Source: Thioploca sp.
GTDB taxonomy: Bacteria > Pseudomonadota > Gammaproteobacteria > Beggiatoales > Beggiatoaceae
DNA length: 52,319 nt
Direction of reading: 5' to 3'
Assembly: GCA_012032555.1 (NCBI GenBank)
Contig: JAAUSR010000032.1
Location: 1-52,319 of the forward strand
In this document: piece by piece, positions 8,874 through 17,117 of the stretch
How positions within the stretch are numbered: the stretch's first letter is position 1
Layout of the letters: the number at the start of each line of letters is the position of its first letter
Made by a program: the position numbers and the translations under genes
The notes under the pieces: model-generated
Database searches by the model: none
What the model was told of the DNA's origin: nothing
What the model saw: the letters and a program-made list of their open reading frames with translations, nothing else

Positions 8874-9188
8874 CTAATGAATAAAATGAATGATAACCAA
8901 TACCGTACTGAGAAAAAAACTCAGGCTAGCTAAAGCTAATAAGCGGCGTTTGTCTCTAGCACTGTACTGATCAAAGTCACCCAACTACCGATCCCAGGTA
9001 ATATGACCAATTGCTTGTAAAGCGGTAACATAAACGCCCGATAAGCCTAATTCTAAAATAATTAATTGTTTAGCTAAATCATCTAAGCGTTCACTTTGTT
9101 TAACGATTTCGGCAGCGAACTGTTGCTGTAATTCCGTGTCGAATGGAGATGAGTGGGAATCGGATGGATTAATTGGTTGAGAAGACAT
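8874..9188 (-). pseudogene. small membrane protein of the CHAT cluster, interrupted by an in-frame TAG
   Basis: From ATG at 9188 the frame encodes 67 residues with a helical SERLDDLAKQLIILELGLSG core and then meets TAG. The same frame continues without further stops for 34 codons (to TAG at 8876-8874) and encodes a charged stretch plus a clear transmembrane helix (LLALASLSFFLSTVLVIIHF). The in-frame continuation indicates one gene broken by a nonsense codon, possibly with an internal deletion because the distance between helices is short. Its position upstream of the zinc-ribbon and CHAT remnants suggests a former three-gene module. Confidence 0.5.
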
Positions 9189-9288
9189 AACCTAATCGGG
9201 AAACAAGTCAGGTTGATTTAAAATATTTATTCTAAAGCCAAGTTGGGCGGGTACTCTCCAGGGTAACGTGCAGAACATGTCGTTAAAT

Positions 9289-9315
9289 GATGGGTTTCGC
9301 TGCGTTCTACCCATT
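9289..9315. repeat. palindromic intergenic repeat (GATGGGT...ACCCATT)
   Basis: GATGGGTTTCGC followed by a GCG core and TCTACCCATT. It is the inverse-orientation relative of the repeat at 2129-2160 and lies 40 bp downstream of the MBL-fold hydrolase gene. It supports a dispersed palindromic repeat family in this genome. Confidence 0.55.
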
Positions 9316-9354
9316 CTACTGTGCTACTTAATTACTTTTGCTAACCCACGAGGT

Positions 9355-10281
9355 TCACAATTTATCGATATCAATAATCAACCCTTCTCGGGCAATATGA
9401 CATTCTGTATCTGCTTGACGTTCATGAAGTAATTTAATGGTAGTACGGTGTAAATCTTCTATTTTGGCATCATTATAATTAGGGTCAACATGAAATAAAT
9501 ACAGTTGTTTGACATGCGCATCGATTGCAAAATGGGCAGTATCGATATAGCAAGAATGCCCCCAACCGCGTTTCTTAGCGTAATCTTCTGGTGTATATTG
9601 GGCATCATGGATGAAGACATGTGCATTATAAACCGATTCTAAAGCTTTTTCTCTTTCTTCTAGTCGCATGGCTTCGATCAGTTTTAATTCTTCCGGCTCC
9701 AGTTCATTTTTACGGTCGGCTATGGATTTATCTATAAATGATAATTCATTATCAGAAGCATAAACAATAACTTTATCATGTACTTGAATACGATAACCAA
9801 AAGTACTTCCCGGATGGTGAACATTGAAAGTTTCCATCTTAAAAGGACCATATTCTAATTGACTATCACAAGCCATGAGATATTGGATATCAGCTAACCA
9901 TGTTTCTACTTCAATTGGAAAATAAGGATCCATCATTTGACCGGAAATACGTTGTTCTATAATCTTTTTACTATCACCGGGTCCATAAATATTAATTTTC
10001 CATCCTGGTACAAAAGCCGGAATAAAAAATGGCAATCCCGAAATATGATCCCAATGGTAATGAGTAAGAATAATCGTCACTTCTTTAATTTCAGGTTGTG
10101 TCATTAAAGCATGACCGAGAGGAATAATACCAGAACCCCCATCACAAATCAGGATATGATTATCTACACGCAATTCTACACAGGAGGTATTTCCACCGAC
10201 ACGCATATGACTACCAAAAGGCGCTGGATATGAACCGCGGACTCCCCAAAAACGGATATAATTAAGCGTATCAAATCTCAT
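9355..10281 (-). CDS. MBL-fold metallo-hydrolase
   Basis: A 308-residue metallo-beta-lactamase-fold protein. The metal site motif is complete: THYHWDH gives His74, His76, Asp78 and His79. Further ligands are the His in VHHPGSTFGYRI (about residue 154), the Asp in IHDAQY and a late His in the FHVDP segment. The N-terminal FWGVRGSYPAPF and the GSTFGYRI strand are typical of phosphodiesterase-like MBL proteins (relatives of cyclic-nucleotide or phosphoribosyl cyclic phosphodiesterases), so a phosphodiester substrate is plausible but not shown. No signal peptide: cytoplasmic. It lies 74 bp downstream of a second, unrelated MBL gene and a response regulator on the same strand. Confidence 0.8.
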   Translation of the reverse strand: MRFDTLNYIRFWGVRGSYPAPFGSHMRVGGNTSCVELRVDNHILICDGGSGIIPLGHALMTQPEIKEVTIILTHYHWDHISGLPFFIPAFVPGWKINIYGPGDSKKIIEQRISGQMMDPYFPIEVETWLADIQYLMACDSQLEYGPFKMETFNVHHPGSTFGYRIQVHDKVIVYASDNELSFIDKSIADRKNELEPEELKLIEAMRLEEREKALESVYNAHVFIHDAQYTPEDYAKKRGWGHSCYIDTAHFAIDAHVKQLYLFHVDPNYNDAKIEDLHRTTIKLLHERQADTECHIAREGLIIDIDKL

Positions 10282-10355
10282 TTGCCACTCAAGTTACCGA
10301 TAATAAGTAGACGTTTTAGTGGTAATTTTATAGGTATAAAAAAGGAGTCATGGGG

Positions 10356-11402
10356 TTATTTATCCGGATAAACATGCCAATCACCGGCTTTTAAGATGCC
10401 ATAAAATACCCCATCAGGTACTTGAGGATAATTATCATAATGATAAAGAAGACATTTTTTTTGGATTTCGGGATCGAGATAATTGATGAGATCGGATATA
10501 TGCGGATGTACTCCGGAAGGAATGGGTGAAGTTTCACAATCCATATAAATTCTATTTGCCCGTTTATAGTGCATTTCTAACTGTGCGGGTATCATATATT
10601 GAATGTCGGTTGGCATTAATATATTGTAACCCGTTGAATGTTGTAAACTAATCCCGTAACTGGGCATTTCTTCAGAACTAGAAAAAACATGCATAGCAAA
10701 AATGGGTTTCATTTTCCAAGTTTCCTTACCATCTTCAAATAGATGAGTAATGGTTGTGCCATCTTCTTGTTTACCCACTAAATGAACCTCAAAATAAGTT
10801 TCTAGACAAACATCTGGGACACCTTGCACAGTATCTAAACCCGGACCTAATGCTCTTCTCAAAGGTTCAAGTACTTTTTTGTGAATAAACAAGTCTGGTT
10901 TAGTACTACTAGGTGGCGTCACCCAAGTTTTTTCCTCATGGAATAATTTGTTAGCAATGAAGTCATCCCCTAACCAGCGTTTTTTAGCCACGGTATAAAA
11001 TGGATTAAACAGGGTGGTTAATCCCATATATTCCATACCACCAATGTGATCATTATGCGGATGAGAGATATAAATACCATCAATATCACTTGAAGATAAT
11101 CCCAAGGTTTTAAGAGCATGTCTAACATCCCCACCGACATCTAATAGCAAACGATAAGGGCTTTGCCCATTGCGTTTACTGGGCATATCAAATTCCAGTA
11201 AAAAATTAGATTGCCATCTTGGGTTATAACGGATGCGGCTTAGTTGAGCGAGTCGGACTTTAATGCCCTCTTTAGACAAACGATTGGAATCTGGTGAATT
11301 AAGTATTTCTAAAAGAAGATCATAAGCTTCTTTTTCCGCTATGACCTTCTCGTACTCTCCGGTTGAGAATGCTGCATTAACACCGATGGCTGTTATTTTC
11401 AT
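10356..11402 (-). CDS. MBL-fold metallo-hydrolase (second type)
   Basis: A 348-residue protein with the metal motif SHPHNDHIGG: His114, His116, Asp118, His119. The N-terminus (KITAIGVNAAFSTGEYE) leads into the first beta strands, and an insertion of ~90 residues separates the metal motif from the later FAMHVFSSSEEMPSYG and MPTDIQYM segments. It is not a close copy of the neighbouring MBL protein at 9355. Some homologues are labelled 'ribonuclease Z-like'. No signal peptide. The three-gene order response regulator - MBL - MBL on one strand suggests a signalling output by hydrolysis of a small nucleotide; this is inference. Confidence 0.75.
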   Translation of the reverse strand: MKITAIGVNAAFSTGEYEKVIAEKEAYDLLLEILNSPDSNRLSKEGIKVRLAQLSRIRYNPRWQSNFLLEFDMPSKRNGQSPYRLLLDVGGDVRHALKTLGLSSSDIDGIYISHPHNDHIGGMEYMGLTTLFNPFYTVAKKRWLGDDFIANKLFHEEKTWVTPPSSTKPDLFIHKKVLEPLRRALGPGLDTVQGVPDVCLETYFEVHLVGKQEDGTTITHLFEDGKETWKMKPIFAMHVFSSSEEMPSYGISLQHSTGYNILMPTDIQYMIPAQLEMHYKRANRIYMDCETSPIPSGVHPHISDLINYLDPEIQKKCLLYHYDNYPQVPDGVFYGILKAGDWHVYPDK

Positions 11403-11582
11403 ATTTAGGAACTCATTATTTCAAATTAAAACGTTCACTTTGGCCCGCTTTTAATTTCTCCTCTAAGGAGTAGCACCTATTTTCATAAAGAATACCTGGA
11501 TTACTTAAATAGAATAGGCTAGATAAAATTAAGGATAACAGATATTTCGTTTCAAAATTCAACTGAACCCATATATCCTGTC

Positions 11583-11981
11583 TCATGAGGTTGACTGTTT
11601 TGGTTTAGCATTAACATAGTGACAAACGACATCACGAATCTCTTTAAAGCGTAAAGGTTTTATCAAGAAATCGAGTGCACCTAATTGTTTAGCAATGTAA
11701 CGATCTTGAGCATAATCTTTTGATGTAACCATGATAACCGGTGTTTCTTTATGATGTGCAATGGTACGTAAATACCTTAATAAACTCAGCCCATCCATAC
11801 CTGGCATAATAATATCTAAAAACAATAAATCAGGTTTATGTTCTTGTAAATAAGGGAGTGCTTCAACAGAAGAGCGAAACCCGATAAAATTAACTGCCAG
11901 TGATTCAACGCTGAACTGATATAAAGAAATAGATGTTGCGCTATCATCTACAACTACAATCGTTGGCATTTTATCTATCAT
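11583..11981 (-). CDS. single-domain response regulator (CheY-like)
   Basis: A 132-residue receiver domain with no output domain. The acidic pocket is VVDDSA (Asp12, Asp13), the phosphoacceptor Asp56 in LLFLDIIMPG, the switch Thr86 in IMVTSK and Lys108 in LIKPL. A second ATG four codons downstream is an alternative start. It lies upstream of two MBL-fold hydrolases on the same strand, with a 180-bp gap. No cognate kinase is adjacent. It could act by protein-protein interaction, for example on the MBL enzymes. Confidence 0.85.
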   Translation of the reverse strand: MIDKMPTIVVVDDSATSISLYQFSVESLAVNFIGFRSSVEALPYLQEHKPDLLFLDIIMPGMDGLSLLRYLRTIAHHKETPVIMVTSKDYAQDRYIAKQLGALDFLIKPLRFKEIRDVVCHYVNAKPKQSTS

Positions 11982-12198
11982 GAATTCAATCCATCAATTG
12001 TCTATCACTGAGCACCATTTTTTATTAACGCTTAATGACTTCAATCGTTCGAACAGTTTTTAGTCATATAATTTATCTATTTTTAATTTAGAAATGGTTA
12101 AACTATTATAATGAGTTAAAGTCAAATCCACTTCTTATCTCAAACTAGAAAAAACTTAAATATTATTACAATTCTGAAGATAATGCATTCCAGAAAAT

Positions 12199-12924
12199 TT
12201 AGCCCGCTTTAGTCAGTAAATCACAACTGATTTGCTTTAACGTTAAGTTTTTAAAATGCTTTTTGAAAGCACCTAATAAAGAACGGCTTTCCTTTTGCAG
12301 TATTTTAACATTTAGCCAATATCGTGTATCACTTTTATAACGTGCTTGGGTTTTAATATTTTGGTAACCTTTGGTACTTAATTCTTTAAGGCGTTGTTGT
12401 ACATTGTTTGGATTACGATATCTTCCTAAAGAAATCGCATTATTAAACTGGCCTTGGGTTACTATCATGTAGTCCACAATACCTAATTTATTTAATCGTT
12501 GTTGGGCTGTGTAAGCGGCTTGCCGATCTTTAAAAGGCGGTAAATAAACCCAAGTTGATTCTAGTACTTGGGTTTGACGAGGCTGTATTTCAACCTGAAT
12601 ATCTCCAGTAATGACTTTTTTATTTTTCAACCAATTATAAAGTGGTTGTGCCGTTGCCGTTTTAGTATAGGGTCCGGATTCAAAACAAACGATTGATTGC
12701 TCAAGAGAAGCGGTTAATGGTTTGACGAGATTACTAGTTTGATTGACTTTATTCACGGGCTGGGTTGATGAAGTTCTAATCTGGGGTTGTTTTTGATCTG
12801 CAGAGAATTCATTAACAACTCGTTGTGATTGAGATGTTTTTGCTGAAGTTGCAGCGGGTTTCACTGCCGATTGCTCCGCTAATTTTTTTTCTGCAGATTC
12901 AATAACAGAACGATCATTTACCAT
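12199..12924 (-). CDS. SPOR-domain protein, C-terminal part (probable frameshifted half)
   Basis: 241 residues: a low-complexity linker rich in Q, S, K and A (residues 1-85), then a SPOR peptidoglycan-binding domain (about 115-205; YLPPFKDRQAAYTAQQRLNKLG, AISLGRYRNPNNVQQRLKEL). It overlaps the upstream frame 12918-13343 by 7 nt (ATGGTAA). In related bacteria the gene after coaX is normally one SPOR protein with an N-terminal membrane anchor, and the anchor is in the other frame here. The combined span is one base short of an exact multiple of three, so a single deleted base would explain the split. Alternatively the two are translationally coupled genes. Confidence 0.7.
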   Translation of the reverse strand: MVNDRSVIESAEKKLAEQSAVKPAATSAKTSQSQRVVNEFSADQKQPQIRTSSTQPVNKVNQTSNLVKPLTASLEQSIVCFESGPYTKTATAQPLYNWLKNKKVITGDIQVEIQPRQTQVLESTWVYLPPFKDRQAAYTAQQRLNKLGIVDYMIVTQGQFNNAISLGRYRNPNNVQQRLKELSTKGYQNIKTQARYKSDTRYWLNVKILQKESRSLLGAFKKHFKNLTLKQISCDLLTKAG

Positions 12925-13343
12925 TTATTCGCTATTAATTGAGTCACCGGCTTTGCGGCCATCAGGGGTTGTTCTTTAGAAATACTATCTTGATTCTGGG
13001 TTATTTTCTTTATTTCTTGAGTTTGATTCCCAGCAAGATTTGTGACAATTTTATTTAAATTAGAATTTTTTTGGGAATTATCAACAGATGATTTAGCCAT
13101 AGTAACGTTTAGTTGATCACTTCCTTCTGCTTGAGGAGGAAGTTGCTGGGAATTTAGATGAGATTCCTGATTTTCTCTCAACAACACCAACTGTGGTAGG
13201 TTAGAAATCAGTTGTTTCTCCTCCAGACTAAAATGAGACTGAGTGATGTGTTCAGGTTGCCATGGTAACCAAGGAAATTGATTCAATTGCCAACTGAGAA
13301 AGCTGATATTTGCTAATAATAATAATAATGCTAAACTTCTCAT
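12918..13343 (-). CDS. membrane anchor and linker of the SPOR protein (N-terminal half)
   Basis: A 141-residue frame starting with a transmembrane segment (LALLLLLANISFLSWQL) and followed by a polar, Q/N/S/K-rich linker with no domain. The hydrophobic start is the usual anchor of SPOR-domain proteins encoded after coaX. The start codon overlaps the end of coaX by 4 nt (ATGA-type), consistent with an operon birA-coaX-spor. The linker composition continues unchanged into the next frame from 12924, which supports the single-gene-with-frameshift reading. Confidence 0.65.
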   Translation of the reverse strand: MRSLALLLLLANISFLSWQLNQFPWLPWQPEHITQSHFSLEEKQLISNLPQLVLLRENQESHLNSQQLPPQAEGSDQLNVTMAKSSVDNSQKNSNLNKIVTNLAGNQTQEIKKITQNQDSISKEQPLMAAKPVTQLIANKW

Positions 13344-14098
13344 AATGATCGATTAATAACTACAACCATCCCTTGTAAGACCAGATCAGGTATGTATCGA
13401 TAAGGTCTTGGTAATAATGACATGATAGCTGGCGCTTCTCCCCCAGTGAGTATCAGTACCAACTTATTCACTTTATTTTCTAAAGAATTTATCACATGTT
13501 CTAGTAAGCCAATTATGGCATATAAGCTACCTAATGTGATCCCCATTTGAGTTTCTTGAGCTAATAACGGAACATTATCTAACCAATGCCAACTGTTGGG
13601 AACCGGCGCTAGCGCATAAGTTTTTTCTAACAACGCATTATACATGGTCGTTACCCCCGGCATAATTAAGCCACCTAAATGATAACCATGAACAGATAAT
13701 ACATCTAAAGTTACCGCTGTACCACAATCGACCACACAGAGCATTTTTTTTTCTAAGTGACGAGCACCAATTAAAGCTAACCAACGGTCAACTCCTAATT
13801 GCTCAGCATTTTTGTAGCCGTTTTTAACCTCTCCTTCACAAGCAGACGTGGTTATAAATTGAGGCTGCATTTGCCAATGCTTTTGTGTCCATTGAGTTAA
13901 ATTTTCTGCGAGCTGTGGTCCAGCGACATTAGCAACCCAGATGCCTTGATCCGGTTTTTGTAATTGCCCCCAAGCTTGAACGAGCCGCTGTTGAAAGTGG
14001 TGATATTGATAAGGTAAGCGTTGTTGAGTACTCAACAAATTTTTTTCCCAGAGTGCCCATTTAAGACAACTATTACCAATATCAACCAACAGTTTCAT
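13340..14098 (-). CDS. coaX: type III pantothenate kinase
   Basis: A 252-residue CoaX, catalysing the first step of coenzyme A synthesis (pantothenate phosphorylation). The N-terminal phosphate motif LLVDIGNSCLKWAL, the LGVDRWLALIGA segment, CVVDCGTAVTLDVL and the GGLIMPGVTTMYNAL pantothenate-binding region are all present. Type III kinases need a monovalent cation and are not feedback-inhibited by CoA. It overlaps birA upstream (14095-14098) and the SPOR gene downstream by 4 nt each, so it is in a tightly packed operon. Confidence 0.95.
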   Translation of the reverse strand: MKLLVDIGNSCLKWALWEKNLLSTQQRLPYQYHHFQQRLVQAWGQLQKPDQGIWVANVAGPQLAENLTQWTQKHWQMQPQFITTSACEGEVKNGYKNAEQLGVDRWLALIGARHLEKKMLCVVDCGTAVTLDVLSVHGYHLGGLIMPGVTTMYNALLEKTYALAPVPNSWHWLDNVPLLAQETQMGITLGSLYAIIGLLEHVINSLENKVNKLVLILTGGEAPAIMSLLPRPYRYIPDLVLQGMVVVINRSL

Positions 14099-15093
14099 AC
14101 TCGTATCCTAGCTTCACCATAAGAATAACTTTGTTTGCTGTTACCCACTTGTAATAGTAATGCGCCTTGTTCATCAATACCACATGCTTTCCCGGTAACT
14201 GCAACGACTCGAGGTTGAGTTTTCTTAGAGACAGAATTGCTATCAGGAGTAGAATGTTCTAGTGTCACTAATTGTCCATAAAGTAAATCAAACCGATACC
14301 AGTCTGATATAAAGGTGGTTAGCCCATCTTGGGAATAACTTGTTAACGTTTGCAAACAATGCTCGATTAGCATAGCAGCCAAGGTATTGCGTGAAATGGG
14401 TTGACCTAATATTGTTTGTAAATCTACCCAGGGTTGGCTGATATTTTTTAATTCGATCATTGGCATTCTAACGTTGATACCGATGCCGATAACAATCTCA
14501 TCACAATAATTTCGAATACGTGTTTCCAATAATAAACCAGCCAATTTCCGATTCCGCCAAATAATATCATTTGGCCATTTTAAGCTCACCTCATGAACAC
14601 CGATTGCATATAATAAGCGCGCCACGGTAATGGCTAAAGCAATACTCAATCCACCGAGTGAATAGTTGAATCTGGTATAATGTTGTTTAATAGACAAACA
14701 TAAACCACTCGCATAGGGTGATACCCATTGTCGCCCTTGTCGTCCTCGTCCAGCAGTTTGATATTCAGCCAAGCAAACAAACGGCACGGGATGCTGTTCT
14801 TGTGTTAATACGTACTGATTAGTAGAGTCAACTCTATCTAGTATTTCTAAATAGGCAATTTGTTGACGCGTATATTCTGGAATCTGTGCCCTCAAGCAAT
14901 GGTATTCTAACAACTCTAACTCCTCACTTAGCTGGTAAGTAGGAGCAGCTAATGAAGAAAATTCTACACCATAAGTTATTAATGTTTTGATAAAATGTTC
15001 TAACTTTGTTGGACTCACTGCTAATTTGGATGTCAGTTCTTTGACAGTATGTGGTTGCCCATCAGCGAGTACCTGTAAAATACGATGAAACAT
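14095..15093 (-). CDS. birA: bifunctional biotin ligase / biotin operon repressor
   Basis: 332 residues with an N-terminal winged-helix domain (about 1-60) and a biotin-protein ligase domain. Key motifs: GRGRQGR at 115-121 (biotinyl-AMP loop), KWPND at 172-176, and GIGINV further on, followed by a C-terminal SH3-like domain. It biotinylates the AccB subunit of acetyl-CoA carboxylase and may repress biotin genes. The N-terminal domain is present, so regulation is possible; no operator is visible here. First gene of birA-coaX-SPOR, divergent from nadD across a 296-bp AT-rich intergenic region. Confidence 0.95.
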   Translation of the reverse strand: MFHRILQVLADGQPHTVKELTSKLAVSPTKLEHFIKTLITYGVEFSSLAAPTYQLSEELELLEYHCLRAQIPEYTRQQIAYLEILDRVDSTNQYVLTQEQHPVPFVCLAEYQTAGRGRQGRQWVSPYASGLCLSIKQHYTRFNYSLGGLSIALAITVARLLYAIGVHEVSLKWPNDIIWRNRKLAGLLLETRIRNYCDEIVIGIGINVRMPMIELKNISQPWVDLQTILGQPISRNTLAAMLIEHCLQTLTSYSQDGLTTFISDWYRFDLLYGQLVTLEHSTPDSNSVSKKTQPRVVAVTGKACGIDEQGALLLQVGNSKQSYSYGEARIRV

Positions 15094-15389
15094 TTATGAA
15101 ATACTATCATAAAATAAAGTAGTTGTAAGCGAAAGTTTAACCCAACTCATAAGAATATCAAAGACTCAATAAAAATTAATTGAATTAACGGTGACTTTAA
15201 AACCATACGGAAAACCTTTTTTAGTAATAGACTATTTATCGATTTAGTGACTATTTAAGATAATTTAATTTGAAATTAATCACTTAAAAATAAGTGTTTG
15301 AATGATTGATTAACGCCATTTAGTTTCTTAGTGATATTTTTTCCAAGGTGAACTACAATTTCCTATGAGAAGCTCATACAGATACGATT

Positions 15390-16043
15390 ATGATACTGGA
15401 AAACACCATTGATAAAGCAATCGGTATTTTAGGGGGTACTTTTGATCCCATTCATCATGGTCATTTACGTGTAGCAATAGAATTGTATGAACGATTAGAT
15501 TTAGCAGAAGTACGTCTGATACCGGCTGCTCGTCCACCTCATCGGAATTTTCCTGCTGCCAGTGCACAGTTGCGATTGCAAATGCTACAAGCAGCGATAG
15601 TTGATACCCCCGGGTTAATTGTTGACGACCGTGAACTACATCGATCCGGTCCGTCTTATATGGTGGATACCTTAAGCAGTTTACGCGAGGAATATCCTCA
15701 GCGTTCGTTATGTTTAATCTTAGGAATGGATGCTTTTATCAATTTACCACAATGGTATCAATGGCAACGTCTGATTACTTTAGCTCACTTGTTGGTAGTA
15801 CACCGATTGGATACACAAATACCTTCATTTTCTGCCATGCAGGATTTCCTCTCTTTACATCAAACGAATTGCGCAACTCACTTAAAAAAGCGATTAAGCG
15901 GTTGCATTTGGATAGAACCCATTCCTTTTTTAAATATCTCAGCAACTCAAATTCGGTATTTAATTGCCGCTGGTAAAAATCCTCGCTATTTACTACCATT
16001 AGCCGTTTTAGATCTTATTAATACTTATCAGCTTTATAGCTAA
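15390..16043 (+). CDS. nadD: nicotinate-nucleotide adenylyltransferase
   Basis: 217 residues, NAD biosynthesis: transfers AMP from ATP to nicotinate mononucleotide. The nucleotidyltransferase signature GILGGTFDPIHHGHL (residues 12-26, with His22/His25) and the C-terminal ISATQIR motif are intact, and the middle contains LILGMDAF. First gene of a two-gene operon with rsfS (13-bp gap), a common gammaproteobacterial arrangement. The usual third gene rlmH is not downstream. Confidence 0.95.
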   Translation: MILENTIDKAIGILGGTFDPIHHGHLRVAIELYERLDLAEVRLIPAARPPHRNFPAASAQLRLQMLQAAIVDTPGLIVDDRELHRSGPSYMVDTLSSLREEYPQRSLCLILGMDAFINLPQWYQWQRLITLAHLLVVHRLDTQIPSFSAMQDFLSLHQTNCATHLKKRLSGCIWIEPIPFLNISATQIRYLIAAGKNPRYLLPLAVLDLINTYQLYS

Positions 16044-16056
16044 CTTATGGATACTT

Positions 16057-16413
16057 ATGAATACAGAACAACTTCTTCTCCTGGTTGAAAAAGCATTAGA
16101 TGAAAAGAAAGCCAAAGATATTAAGATATTAGATGTACGTCATTTAAGTACCATTACGGACTTTATGATTGTAGCAAGTGGGAATACAGATAGACAAGTT
16201 AATGCATTAACACAACATGTTATTCAACAGGCTAAAACACATGGTCATCAACCACTAGGAGAGGAAGGAAGTCAAGTGGGTGAATGGGCATTAGTTGATT
16301 TAGGTGATATCGTTGTGCACGTGATGCAACCACGTATCCGTGATTTCTACCAATTAGAAAAACTGTGGAGCGATATGGACAAAAACCCTTTATTCCAATC
16401 GATAGCGGGATAA
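16057..16413 (+). CDS. rsfS: ribosomal silencing factor RsfS
   Basis: 118 residues of the RsfS/Iojap family, which binds ribosomal protein uL14 and blocks subunit joining during starvation. Signature segments: DIKILDVRHLSTITDFMIVASGNTDRQV, EGSQVGEWALVDLGDIVVHVM, and RDFYQLEKLW. Length normal. It follows nadD by 13 bp. The region after its stop holds no rlmH. Confidence 0.95.
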   Translation: MNTEQLLLLVEKALDEKKAKDIKILDVRHLSTITDFMIVASGNTDRQVNALTQHVIQQAKTHGHQPLGEEGSQVGEWALVDLGDIVVHVMQPRIRDFYQLEKLWSDMDKNPLFQSIAG

Positions 16414-16874
16414 TAATTAAAACGTTTTCTTTCACTTATTTAGGTAGTTACGCGGTGATCTGCGTAAAGTCTCTCTGTCAAATATGAAAGTTCAGATTAA
16501 GACAGCCAATACCGAGTCCTTTTATTGTAAGAACCAGAAAAAATAACAATGAAATTGGTTAATGTTTCTAATTTAAAGAATATGAATCCCCATTGGTATA
16601 TCTATATATACCTACGCTGTTATTAGCAACGATTTTTAAAAATAGGATTTTATCTCAGTCAACACCTTAACCACCTAAGATATATTTCTCATTTTCCAAT
16701 ACCCGTTAATATTTATCTTAAAAGATCTATTTTGAGGGGAAGATAGATTGATGAGCACAATTGATTTATTTACTCAATGACAATCGAGCCGAGCTATCCT
16801 TGTCACTGTGCCACTAACTGGGCAGAAAGTAATGTGCACCTAGAGAAAATTAAGTTTGTTGATTAGAATTAAAT
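16414..16874. other. intergenic region, 461 bp
   Basis: Between rsfS and tRNA-Pro. I see no convincing open frame in either direction and no strong terminator with a T-run. It probably contains the rsfS transcript end and sequence downstream of tRNA-Pro. Confidence 0.4.
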
Positions 16875-16951
16875 TGGTCGGGGCGGCGGGATTTGAACTC
16901 GCGACCCCCACAACCCCATTGTGGTGCGCTACCAGGCTGCGCTACGCCCCG
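16875..16951 (-). tRNA. tRNA-Pro (anticodon GGG), CCA encoded
   Basis: The minus strand folds as a 77-nt cloverleaf: acceptor CGGGGCG pairs with CGCCCCG, followed by discriminator A and an encoded CCA (16875-16877 on the plus strand read TGG). The anticodon arm is CCACA-ATGGGGT-TGTGG, giving anticodon GGG for proline codon CCC (and CCU by wobble). The T loop reads GTTCAAATC, the usual form. It stands alone. Confidence 0.93.
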
Positions 16952-17117
16952 ACACGTTGAATTTTGAATTTTACACTATTCTTTTGAAAATGTCACGTTT
17001 TTATGTACTAATCGCTTAATTACCGGCAGATCAAGTTTTGTTTGTCGGTTGGTGAATTGCTAATCTAATAACTGCTAAAGCCTTCCCTAAACTAAATTGG
17101 GGAACTAGCCCAATTAG

